This document shows positions 1-6,910 of a stretch of 31,696 bases of DNA, piece by piece. The stretch is from Myxococcales bacterium (lineage in GTDB: Bacteria > Myxococcota > Myxococcia > Myxococcales > Myxococcaceae): assembly GCA_003153055.1 (NCBI GenBank), contig PMBV01000024.1, positions 1 to 31,696 on the forward strand, read 5' to 3'. Position 1 is the first letter of the stretch, and each line of letters opens with the position of its first letter. The translations under genes were made by a program, and so were the position numbers. A model generated the notes under the pieces. It saw only the letters and a program-made list of their open reading frames with translations. It searched no databases and was not told the DNA's origin.

Positions 1-187
1 CTTCCCTCGGAGCAAAGAAGAACTCATCGACCAGCGTGCGGCTGCGAAATCGCGTCTCCACCATCTGCACGGTGCCGATGTAGACGACGGCGGGAGACAC
101 GCGATCGACGACCTGCACCACGGGGCTGCGGCGGGTGCCGAGATCGCCGGTGATGAGCGTGAGGCAAAGGGCGAGTGACGAGATCAT
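1..187 (-). CDS. HtrA/DegP-like serine protease, N-terminal fragment (partial)
   Basis: The reading frame is open from an ATG at 187 to the left edge of the window, so only the first 62 residues are visible. It begins with a hydrophobic stretch (MISSLALCLTLITG) that looks like a signal peptide. Then comes VVQVVDRVSPAVVYIGTV, which closely matches the segment found just before the protease domain in HtrA/DegP proteins (S1C family), and then a Phe-rich DEFFF patch like the one after it in DegP. The catalytic residues lie outside the window. By family, it would be a periplasmic quality-control protease. The gene is divergent from the small secreted protein that starts near 294. A second, complete HtrA gene lies at 4813-6159, so this would be a paralogue. 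Only the N-terminus is visible, so the family call is moderate and the full architecture is unknown. Confidence 0.6.
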   Translation of the reverse strand, partial: MISSLALCLTLITGDLGTRRSPVVQVVDRVSPAVVYIGTVQMVETRFRSRTLVDEFFFAPRE

Positions 188-293
188 GGCGGCCCCCCAT
201 AACGCCCTCTCGCCACCGAGGCGAGCCCTTGGCGCGCGGCGCCCCGACGGTGAGCCAGGCTATTGTTCCCTGTTGTGTCGAGCGGAGGACGTG

Positions 294-995
294 ATGAAGT
301 CCAGCCCCCATCGCGTTGACCTGAGGGTTCCAATGAAGCGAGCGCTGTGGATGACCGTGGTGTTGTCAGCGTCGATGGCCATGGCCGACGATGACGACGA
401 ACAGAAACGGGTGGCGGTGACGTACCTCAACGCCCTCACTGGCAAAGGCGACGAGGCGGGGAAAGACCTCTTGCTCGGCGGCGTCACCATGAACGCCCAG
501 CTCTTCACCCTCGAGAACTTCTCGTTCCAGGCCAAGGACCCGGTGAAGAAGGAAGAGGGCGATCTCGCCCACGCGGCGCAGATGATGAATGAGCTCGACA
601 AGACTGGCCGCTCGGCGCTGACCAAGCTGATGGGCGTCGAGCGCGTGGGAGACGACCTCAAGATGACCGAGGTGAGCCAGGCCGACGCCGCCAAGCTCCT
701 CGCGCCCACCCGGGACAAGGTCGCCGCCTTCGAGAAGAGCCACCCCGTGCTCGCCTACGCATTGAGAGTGGGCAGCGAGGTCTACTGGCACCCGAAGAAC
801 CCGATGCGCGCGGTGGTCGCCCGAGCGGGCACCCAAGGGCGCTACACCATCGAGGTGCATCGCTGGAAAGTCATGAGCTACGAGGGGGCAGCCAAGACGC
901 CTCGCGAGTGGCCGCTCCGGGTGCTCCGCTTCAGGGCTGGCAAGGTGGACACCGGGTGGAAGGTGCTCCCGGCCTCCGATTGGAACGCAGAGTGA
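294..995 (+). CDS. Hypothetical secreted protein
   Basis: I do not recognise this family. The ATG at 294 has a strong Shine-Dalgarno sequence (GGAGG, 5 nt upstream). An in-frame ATG at 333 is also plausible: it has GAGGG upstream and starts the compact signal peptide MKRALWMTVVLSASMAMA, with predicted cleavage before an Asp run (ADDDDE). The mature part is about 200 residues, mostly charged and helical in its first half (K/E/D-rich around residues 40-130) and more basic and Trp-containing near the end. It has no cysteines, no further membrane segments and no visible catalytic motif. It is probably exported to the periplasm or beyond. It ends 13 nt from the convergent stop codon of the quinone oxidoreductase gene, so it looks like a single-gene transcript. 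Coding confidence is high; function is unknown. Confidence 0.8.
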   Translation: MKSSPHRVDLRVPMKRALWMTVVLSASMAMADDDDEQKRVAVTYLNALTGKGDEAGKDLLLGGVTMNAQLFTLENFSFQAKDPVKKEEGDLAHAAQMMNELDKTGRSALTKLMGVERVGDDLKMTEVSQADAAKLLAPTRDKVAAFEKSHPVLAYALRVGSEVYWHPKNPMRAVVARAGTQGRYTIEVHRWKVMSYEGAAKTPREWPLRVLRFRAGKVDTGWKVLPASDWNAE

Positions 996-1007
996 GGGAG
1001 AAACGCC

Positions 1008-1991
1008 TCACCAACTGAGGACGACCTTGCCAAAGGTGTCGTTGGCGCCCAGTCGCTCGAGCGCCTCGGCCACGTCGGTCATGGGGACGACGCGGTCGAC
1101 GACCGGCTTGAGCGTGCCTTGCTCGAACAGCGGCACCAGCGACTCGAGTTGACGGGCCGCGAGGATCTTCTCTTCCAGCGGGCGCGACCTCAGCACCGTG
1201 CCCCGAACCGTGAGGCGCTTGGACAAGATCGGCCCCAGTGGCACCTGGGCCGTGGCTCCGGCCACCAGCCCGACCAGCATGAGCCGACCTCCGGGCGCCA
1301 TCGCCGCGATCGTCTCGGGCAGCCAGTCGCCCCCCACCAGGTCGAGCACCACGTCGGCACCACGGCCCCCGAACGCCGCCACCACCTCGCGGGCGAACGC
1401 GATGGCGTCGCGCTTGACCAGCACTGTCTCCACTGGCCCGATGGCCCGGGCCCGTTCGAGCTTCTCTGGGCTTCGACCCGTGCCAACGGCCTTCGCGCCG
1501 AGCACCTGGCAGAGCTGAACCGCCGCGGTGCCCACTCCGCTGGCGACGGCGTTGATGAGCACCCGAGATCCCACCGCGGCCCCGGCCTGAACCACCATGG
1601 CGTCCCACGCCGTGAGGAACGCCTCGGGAATGGCGGCCGCGTCGGTCCAGCCCAGCGAGGCAGGAGCCGAGACGACCTCCCGCTCGTGGGCCGTCAGCTC
1701 CTCGGCCCAGGCCCCGCCTCCCACCAGGCCCATCACCGGGTCGCCCACTGTCCATCGGGTGACCCGGGTGCCCGTCTCAATGACCTCACCGGCATACTCG
1801 AGGCCGGGAATGTCTCTCGGGGCACCGACCGGGGCCGGGTAGAGCCCTTTGGTCTGCAGCAGGTCGGCCCGATTGAGCGCGCTGGCCCGGACCCGCACCT
1901 TCACCTCGTCGGGGCCACAGGTGGGCGAGGGCACCTCGTCGATGCGCAGGCCCTTGGGGCCGGTCAGCTCGTGGGTTCGTATGGCTCGCAT
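1008..1991 (-). CDS. NADPH:quinone oxidoreductase-like enzyme (zinc-independent MDR family)
   Basis: The 327-residue product fits the usual 320-340 residues of the medium-chain dehydrogenase/reductase family. The N-terminal GroES-like half carries the typical EVKVRVRASALNRADLLQ segment and a GLEYAGEV motif. The Rossmann half shows VLINAVASGVGTAAVQL, the nucleotide-binding loop of quinone-reductase-type members, followed by GTGRSPEKLERA, typical of NADPH preference. The cluster of four cysteines that binds structural zinc in alcohol dehydrogenases is absent, which supports the quinone reductase/zeta-crystallin or enoyl-reductase branch. Likely role: NADPH-dependent reduction of quinones or reactive enones in the cytoplasm. 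The substrate cannot be read from sequence. It is transcribed divergently from accD. The 119-bp gap between them contains a perfect 9-bp inverted repeat that could control it. Confidence 0.85.
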   Translation of the reverse strand: MRAIRTHELTGPKGLRIDEVPSPTCGPDEVKVRVRASALNRADLLQTKGLYPAPVGAPRDIPGLEYAGEVIETGTRVTRWTVGDPVMGLVGGGAWAEELTAHEREVVSAPASLGWTDAAAIPEAFLTAWDAMVVQAGAAVGSRVLINAVASGVGTAAVQLCQVLGAKAVGTGRSPEKLERARAIGPVETVLVKRDAIAFAREVVAAFGGRGADVVLDLVGGDWLPETIAAMAPGGRLMLVGLVAGATAQVPLGPILSKRLTVRGTVLRSRPLEEKILAARQLESLVPLFEQGTLKPVVDRVVPMTDVAEALERLGANDTFGKVVLSW

Positions 1992-2033
1992 GGCCGCACC
2001 AAAGCACGGGACCTCACTCCTGAGTCTAACTCA

Positions 2034-2056
2034 TTGAAATCAATCAGTGATTTCAA
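2034..2056. promoter_or_regulatory. Perfect 9-bp inverted repeat, candidate operator in qor-like/accD divergent region
   Basis: TTGAAATCA and its exact reverse complement TGATTTCAA flank a 5-nt spacer (ATCAG). The element is AT-rich in a strongly GC-rich background and lies between the divergent starts at 1991 and 2111. The 14-bp centre-to-centre spacing of the arms is compatible with a dimeric helix-turn-helix repressor. No T-run follows, so a terminator is unlikely. The cognate regulator is not encoded next to it. Confidence 0.5.
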
Positions 2057-2110
2057 GGCCAGCCGAGACGCCTGTTGAAGCACGTCGCGCTCGCTTGTAC
2101 AGCCGCTGAC

Positions 2111-2968
2111 ATGACGCAGCCGTGGTTCCAGAAGAAGCCGAAGATCTCCACCCCCACTGAGGCGGTCGACGACAACCGGATGGAGGGGCTGTGGATCAAG
2201 TGTGATGAGTGCAGCGAGATCCTCCTGAGAGATGACCTGGCCAAGTGCCAGAACGTCTGCCCCTCGTGCAACCACCACATGGCCTGGCCGGCGCGGTCGC
2301 GGATCCACGCCTTGTGCGACGAAGGGACGTTCGAGGAGTTCGACACCGAACTCGAGCCCACCGACCCCCTCGGGTTCGCCGACTCGAAGAAGTACAAGGA
2401 TCGCATCAAATCGACCCGCAAGAACCTGGGCGAGAGAGACGCCTTCGTCGGAGGGGTGGGCGAGATCGACGGGCGGAAGGTGTCGCTCGGCTGTTTCCTC
2501 TTCGAGTTCATGGGCGGCTCCATGGGCTCGGTGGTGGGCGAGAAGGTGACTCGGGTGTTCGAGCGAGCCACCACGCTCAAGGTGCCGGCCATCGTGTTCT
2601 CGGCCTCCGGTGGCGCCCGCATGCAAGAGGGCATCTTCTCGCTCATGCAAATGGCGAAGACCTGCGCCGCGCTCAGCCGGTTCCGCGAGGTTCGCGAGCC
2701 GTACATCTCGGTGCTGCTCAACCCGACGACGGGCGGCGTGGCGGCCTCGTTCTCGTGGTTGGGCGACGTGGTCCTCGCCGAGCCCAAGGCCCTCATCGGC
2801 TTCGCTGGGCCACGGGTCATCGAGCAGACGATTCGGCAGAAGCTGCCCGAGGGGTTCCAGCGCAGCGAGTTCCTGCTGGACAAGGGCATGCTCGACGCCA
2901 TCGTGTCCCGGAAAGATCTGCGGTCGCGCATCTCGCAGGTCATCGGGCTCCTCTCGAGCACGAAATGA
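2111..2968 (+). CDS. accD: Acetyl-CoA carboxylase carboxyltransferase subunit beta
   Basis: This is the beta subunit of the carboxyltransferase component of acetyl-CoA carboxylase. It works with AccA to move the carboxyl group from biotin-BCCP to acetyl-CoA, the first committed step of fatty acid synthesis in the cytoplasm. The ATG at 2111 gives 285 residues, normal for AccD. An upstream in-frame TTG at 2075 would add 12 residues with no family similarity. The N-terminal zinc ribbon is complete: Cys31, Cys34, Cys50 and Cys53 in the CDEC...CPSC pattern. The crotonase-type core contains FSASGGARMQEG and PTTGGVAASF, typical carboxyltransferase motifs that form the oxyanion and CoA site. Its stop codon overlaps the folC start (ATGA), as in many bacteria where accD and folC are coupled. 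accA is not in the window. Confidence 0.97.
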   Translation: MTQPWFQKKPKISTPTEAVDDNRMEGLWIKCDECSEILLRDDLAKCQNVCPSCNHHMAWPARSRIHALCDEGTFEEFDTELEPTDPLGFADSKKYKDRIKSTRKNLGERDAFVGGVGEIDGRKVSLGCFLFEFMGGSMGSVVGEKVTRVFERATTLKVPAIVFSASGGARMQEGIFSLMQMAKTCAALSRFREVREPYISVLLNPTTGGVAASFSWLGDVVLAEPKALIGFAGPRVIEQTIRQKLPEGFQRSEFLLDKGMLDAIVSRKDLRSRISQVIGLLSSTK

Positions 2969-4224
2969 CTCCCGCCGAAGGGCTGGCGCACCTCCAAGGG
3001 CTCCCCCCGTCGAGCATCAAGATGGGGCTGGGGCGGGTGAGCGCCGCCCTCGAGCGCCTGGGCAACCCCCAGAAAGACCTCCAGGTGCTCCACGTCGCGG
3101 GCACCAACGGCAAGGGCAGCACCTGCGCCTTGGCTGCCTCGTGCCTCTCGAGACGCTGGCGAACCGGCCTGTACACCTCGCCGCACCTGGTGCGCGTGAA
3201 CGAGCGCTTCAAGGTGAACGGCGAGGACATCGAAGACGAGGTGCTCGGCCGACGGGTGGCGGAGATCGTCGAGGTGCTCGGCGTCGATCACCAGCTCACC
3301 TACTTCGAGCTGGGGACGCTGGTGGCGTTCAGCCACTTCGCCCACCAGCGGCTCGACCTCGCGGTGCTCGAGACCGGCCTCGGAGGGCGCCTCGACGCCA
3401 CCACCGCGTGCGCGCCGCTCGTCACCGCCATCACCCCCATCGACTTCGATCACATGGAGTACCTCGGCACCACCCTCGAGGCCATCGCGTCCGAGAAGGC
3501 CGGCATCATCAAGCCCACGGTGCCCGTGGTGTCGAGCCTCCAGCGCCCCGAAGCCCTCGCCGTGCTCGAGGCAGCCGCCGCCCGGGCCGGCGCCCAGCTC
3601 TTCCTCGAGGGGCGCGACTTCCACGGTGAGGGTCGACGCTGGGAGGGCCGGCACTGGCGATTGGATGACCTCGAGCTTCCGCTCCACGGGCCCCATCAGC
3701 GACAGAACCTCTCGGTGGCCTTGGCGTGCCTGGAGCAGCTCTCGGAGCGAGGCTTTCCCCTCGACCAGGAGGCGCTGCGAGATGGCGTGCGAGGCACCCG
3801 CTGGCCAGGGCGCCTCGAGGAGGTGCCCACCGAGCCACTCCTCGTCCTCGACGGAGCGCACAACCCGGCGGGGGTGGCGGCGCTCCTCGCGGCTCTCGAC
3901 GCCGAGTACGCGAATCGAGCGGTGCACCTCGTCTTCGGAGTCTTCGCCGATAAGGACAGCGAGCCGATGATGCGCGCTCTCTTCCCCCGCTGCGCTGCCG
4001 TGTACTTGACGCCCATCGATCACCCGCGCAGCAAGCCACCCGAGACCTACGAGGCCCTGGCCCGGTCGCTGTGCCCCCAGGTGTGCCGGGTGAGCACGCT
4101 GACCGAGGGACTCGACCTGGCGAGCCGACGGGCCTCCTCGGGAATGGTGCTGGTGGCGGGGTCGTTGGCGTTGGTGGGCGAGGCGAGGAGACTCTTGCTC
4201 CAACGTGGAGCGTTGACACGCTGA
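2965..4224 (+). CDS. folC: Bifunctional folylpolyglutamate synthase / dihydrofolate synthase
   Basis: A Mur-ligase-family enzyme that uses ATP to add glutamate to dihydropteroate and to folates, completing and retaining the cofactor in the cell. The 419-residue length is typical. The start ATG at 2965 overlaps the accD stop codon as ATGA, which implies translational coupling. The ATP-binding P-loop GTNGKGS is at residues 46-52. It is followed by TSPHLVRVNERF, and further on by ETGLGGRLDATT and the ITPIDFDHMEYLG segment with the conserved His that helps bind metal and ATP. Later LDGAHNPAG is the C-terminal domain signature of FolC. All key motifs are intact. The next gene, grpE, starts 25 nt downstream on the same strand, so accD-folC-grpE-htrA may be co-transcribed. 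Confidence 0.96.
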   Translation: MTPAEGLAHLQGLPPSSIKMGLGRVSAALERLGNPQKDLQVLHVAGTNGKGSTCALAASCLSRRWRTGLYTSPHLVRVNERFKVNGEDIEDEVLGRRVAEIVEVLGVDHQLTYFELGTLVAFSHFAHQRLDLAVLETGLGGRLDATTACAPLVTAITPIDFDHMEYLGTTLEAIASEKAGIIKPTVPVVSSLQRPEALAVLEAAAARAGAQLFLEGRDFHGEGRRWEGRHWRLDDLELPLHGPHQRQNLSVALACLEQLSERGFPLDQEALRDGVRGTRWPGRLEEVPTEPLLVLDGAHNPAGVAALLAALDAEYANRAVHLVFGVFADKDSEPMMRALFPRCAAVYLTPIDHPRSKPPETYEALARSLCPQVCRVSTLTEGLDLASRRASSGMVLVAGSLALVGEARRLLLQRGALTR

Positions 4225-4249
4225 CGCCCGCGGTTACGTTGGGCGAAAT

Positions 4250-4816
4250 ATGCCTGAGTCTCTCGACATGACCCCGCCGGCTGAAGCTCCTGCTCCGCCG
4301 CCTCCCAGCCCACCCACTCCCGAGGACCCCCGCGATCAGCGCATCGCCGCCCTCACCGCCGACCTCGAGAAGGCCCGAGCGAGGGTCGACGAGCTGGCCC
4401 GTGCCTACCAAGCGAACGAACGTGAGCGTGAGGCCTTCAAGCAGCGGCTGCAGCGGGAGCGAGAGCAGCTCCTCGACGTCGAGAAGGGCAAGGTGTCGCT
4501 CACGCTTCTCGAGGCGGTCGACCAGCTCGACCTGTGCCTCAGCTCGGCCGACGACAGCGCGCTGGCCCGTGGGGTGGCGCTGATTCGAGAGGGCCTGCTG
4601 AAGAAGGCGATGGAGAGCGGGATCGAGCGTGTCGAGCTGATGGGCACGGCCTACGATCCGAACCTGGCCGAGGCCACCGATCTCGGCATGGTGACCGACG
4701 AGCGCCAGGACGGCCAGGTGTTGCAAGTGGAGCGCGCCTGCTACCGGCTGGGTGGTCGGGTCATTCGACCAGGGCGGGTGAAGGTCGCCAAGTACGTGAA
4801 GCCCGCCGAGGCATGA
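4250..4816 (+). CDS. grpE: Nucleotide exchange factor GrpE
   Basis: GrpE is the dimeric nucleotide exchange factor for the DnaK (Hsp70) chaperone. The 188-residue product has a Pro-rich disordered N-terminus (residues 8-27), then a long charged helix (about 33-82, heptad-like, rich in Glu, Arg and Leu) that matches the GrpE dimerisation coiled coil. The C-terminal beta domain contains GTAYDPNLAEA and ends in RPGRVKVAKY, equivalent to the family hallmark of a G.x.FDPxxHEA-type motif and RPAxVxV near the C-terminus. The usual His of that motif is replaced (NLAEA), so the signature is divergent but recognisable. dnaK and dnaJ are not adjacent. The stop codon overlaps the start of the HtrA protease (ATGA), coupling two protein quality-control genes. 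A second in-frame ATG at 4268 is an alternative start. Confidence 0.85.
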   Translation: MPESLDMTPPAEAPAPPPPSPPTPEDPRDQRIAALTADLEKARARVDELARAYQANEREREAFKQRLQREREQLLDVEKGKVSLTLLEAVDQLDLCLSSADDSALARGVALIREGLLKKAMESGIERVELMGTAYDPNLAEATDLGMVTDERQDGQVLQVERACYRLGGRVIRPGRVKVAKYVKPAEA

Positions 4817-6159
4817 GCCAGACCCGCGCCATCGCGCTCTGGTGCCTCGCCACCGTGGCGCTGGAGGCGCGCGGTGACGAGGTCGAGGTGTGGGTGAAGG
4901 CCAAGGTGGCAGCCCAGCGAGGCAGCCGCCCGAGCACCCTGAGCTCCACGCTGTGGAACGATCGCCCGGGGACCATTCGGCTCCCCGTTGGGTTCCAAGC
5001 GCCGACCTCTCTGGCACCGCTGGTCAAGGCCGTGCGGCCGGGGGTGGTGAACATCAGCACCCACAACGAGGGCACCTCGAGATCGCTCGGCTCGGGGTTC
5101 ATCATCAACGCCGATGGGCTGGTGGTGACGAACAACCACGTGGTGGAGCGGGCCCAGGAGATCCTCGTGCGGCTGTCCGACGGTCGCACCCTCTCGGCCG
5201 AGGTGGTGGGCCGCGACCCCGCGACCGATCTCGCCTTGTTGCGCCTGCCGGAAGGCAAGGGGCTCCCCATCGTCGTCCTGGGCGACTCCGATCAGCTCGA
5301 GATCGGCGACTGGGTCGTCGCCATCGGCAACCCCTTCGGCCTCGACACTTCGGTGACCCACGGCCTCATCTCCGCGCGGGAGCGCGTCTTGGGGCTGGGG
5401 CCGTTCGACGACTTCATTCAGACCAACGCCCTCATCAACCCCGGCAACTCGGGTGGACCGCTCTTCGACATGCGCGGCAACGTGGTGGGAGTCACCACGG
5501 CCATCATCAGCCAAGGGCAGGGCATCGGGTTCGCCGTCCCCATCAACCTGGTCAAGGACCTCCTCCCCAACCTCCTGGACAACGGCCGGCCCGACCGCGG
5601 CTGGCTGGGCCTGAGCGTTCAAGAGCTCGAAGAAGACACCACCCGGGCCGTGGTGGTGATCGACGTGTACCCCAATAGCCCCGCGCTCAAGGCGGGCATC
5701 AAGGTGGGCGACCGGGTCTCGAAGATCGGCGGGCGCCCGGTGCAGCGATACCAGCAGCTGCTCCGCCGAGTGGCGCTGCTGGCGCCGGGCAGCACCGTGA
5801 AGATCGAGCTCGAGCGCGGGGGCAAGCACCACGAGGTGTCAGCGGTGCTGGTGGAGCGCCCCGCCAATCAGGCCTCGAGGGAGATCTCCTCGGGCAAGCT
5901 CGACCAGCTGGGGCTGGTCATGCGGGTCCAGACCGGCTCGGAGCCCGGCCTTCGCGTGGAGGCCGTCGTCCCCTCGTCACCCGCCGATTTGGCTGGGCTC
6001 ACGGTGGGCGACGTGCTGGTCGAGTTGAATCGCGACCCGGTGCTCTCGGTGGCAGACGTGGAGCGGGCCCTGGCGCACCGGGCCTCCGGCGACGGGCTGC
6101 TGGCGCGGGTTCGCCGTGAGGGCTCCCTGCGCTACTTCACCATACAGCTCGGGCCCTGA
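4813..6159 (+). CDS. HtrA/Deg-type periplasmic serine protease with two PDZ domains
   Basis: A complete S1C-family protease of 448 residues, close to DegP/DegQ length. The hydrophobic N-terminus (residues 6-19) is a probable signal peptide that directs it to the periplasm. The trypsin-like domain covers about residues 65-260. The catalytic triad is intact: His109 in TNNHVV, Asp139 in DPATDLALL and Ser213 in PGNSGGPLF. The first PDZ domain follows at about 265-345 (WLGLSVQEL...GIKVGDRVSKIGG) and the second at about 365-445 (GLTVGDVLVELN), both with the hydrophobic carboxylate-binding pattern. By family, it degrades or refolds misfolded envelope proteins. The ATG at 4813 overlaps the grpE stop codon, so its translation is probably coupled to grpE, a sensible pairing of cytoplasmic and envelope quality control. 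It ends 3 nt from the stop codon of the convergent PilZ gene. Confidence 0.93.
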   Translation: MSQTRAIALWCLATVALEARGDEVEVWVKAKVAAQRGSRPSTLSSTLWNDRPGTIRLPVGFQAPTSLAPLVKAVRPGVVNISTHNEGTSRSLGSGFIINADGLVVTNNHVVERAQEILVRLSDGRTLSAEVVGRDPATDLALLRLPEGKGLPIVVLGDSDQLEIGDWVVAIGNPFGLDTSVTHGLISARERVLGLGPFDDFIQTNALINPGNSGGPLFDMRGNVVGVTTAIISQGQGIGFAVPINLVKDLLPNLLDNGRPDRGWLGLSVQELEEDTTRAVVVIDVYPNSPALKAGIKVGDRVSKIGGRPVQRYQQLLRRVALLAPGSTVKIELERGGKHHEVSAVLVERPANQASREISSGKLDQLGLVMRVQTGSEPGLRVEAVVPSSPADLAGLTVGDVLVELNRDPVLSVADVERALAHRASGDGLLARVRREGSLRYFTIQLGP

Positions 6160-6169
6160 ACGTCAGGGC
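6153..6169. repeat. 7-bp inverted repeat formed by the two convergent stop codons
   Basis: GCCCTGA and TCAGGGC are exact reverse complements separated by ACG. The TGA of the HtrA gene and the TGA of the minus-strand PilZ gene each sit inside one arm. It could act as a bidirectional transcription stop or RNA end-stabilising hairpin, but no T-run follows on either strand, so a rho-independent terminator is not established. Confidence 0.4.
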
Positions 6170-6828
6170 GAAGGGCTGACGTCGACTTCGAACACCGTCG
6201 AAAGCCACCGGCGCTCCACCTGTGCGACGATCTCTCGATAGACCTCTCGGGTATCGGTGTTGGCCGAGATGAGCTGAATCCCCAGCTTGGAGGCGTGCCG
6301 GCGGACGATGCGACCGGTCAGCTGGGCGCGCTGCATCTCGAGCACCAGCTCGATGGCGATGCGGGTGCCAAGGCCGAGGACAGGGGCCGCTTCGAAGAGC
6401 GCCAGCTGGAGCCCCCCCATCGAGAGGTCGAGCGGCGAGGCCAGGAACCATCGCTGGTCGTCATCGCTCACCATCGCGAGGAGGCGATTGGACTCGGCCA
6501 CCGGAATTCGGAAGAACTGCCGCCCCCGGGCCAGCACCGCGAAGCTGGGGATCGCGAACCGAAGTCGGGGCCCTGGCTCGATCTCGGCCAGCGTGGTGAG
6601 CAGCATGGCGGTAGAGGTCGACTGCTGGAAACAGATGGTGCAAGGCGTGCCCGGCGCCACCGCCACCATGCCCGTGCTCGGCTCCAGCCACAGGGCCTCG
6701 CCCTCGAGCGCGAGGAAGCGCCCCTCGACCGGCTGCCGCGCGCCGGCAAACAAGAGCTGGGCGGGAATGCGCTGGCGACAACACACCTCGACCACGTCCC
6801 GGGTCTCCTTGGGGTGCATGGTGCGCAT
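6163..6828 (-). CDS. PilZ-domain protein, probable c-di-GMP receptor (YcgR-like layout)
   Basis: The 221-residue product has an N-terminal beta-rich domain (about residues 15-95) and a C-terminal PilZ domain (about 100-215), the layout of YcgR-type flagellar-brake proteins. The c-di-GMP-binding motifs are both present: RxxxR as R103-QFF-R107 and DxSxxG as D134-L-S136-MG-G139, in the normal order and spacing. Binding of cyclic di-GMP is therefore likely. The target could be motility, polysaccharide or adhesion machinery and is not shown by context. The gene is transcribed divergently from the DUF4388/ParA/Roadblock cluster and shares an 82-bp intergenic region with it, so shared regulation is possible. 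A start at 6819 (second Met) is an alternative. Confidence 0.85.
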   Translation of the reverse strand: MRTMHPKETRDVVEVCCRQRIPAQLLFAGARQPVEGRFLALEGEALWLEPSTGMVAVAPGTPCTICFQQSTSTAMLLTTLAEIEPGPRLRFAIPSFAVLARGRQFFRIPVAESNRLLAMVSDDDQRWFLASPLDLSMGGLQLALFEAAPVLGLGTRIAIELVLEMQRAQLTGRIVRRHASKLGIQLISANTDTREVYREIVAQVERRWLSTVFEVDVSPSP

Positions 6829-6910
6829 CCTACTCGAGGCGTTCCAAAAGTCTCCGCGCCGTCCATTGGAAGTTGCGAGTTGTCTCGAACAGCCTCATGC
6901 TTGTTTTTGC

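Noticed and set aside
24..311. Minus-strand open frame at the left edge
   Set aside because: Its product is Arg/His-rich low complexity. The HtrA-like frame starting at 187 in another frame explains the sequence.
2075..2101. TTGAAG / TGTACA as a promoter for accD
   Set aside because: The spacing is only 15 nt, and the implied start of transcription would leave almost no leader before the ATG at 2111.
2053..4203. Long open frame (about 716 codons) on the minus strand opposite accD and folC
   Set aside because: It is antisense to two clear housekeeping genes, and its product is low-complexity (His, Arg, Gly, Glu-rich) with no recognisable domain, as expected for the shadow frame of GC-rich coding DNA.
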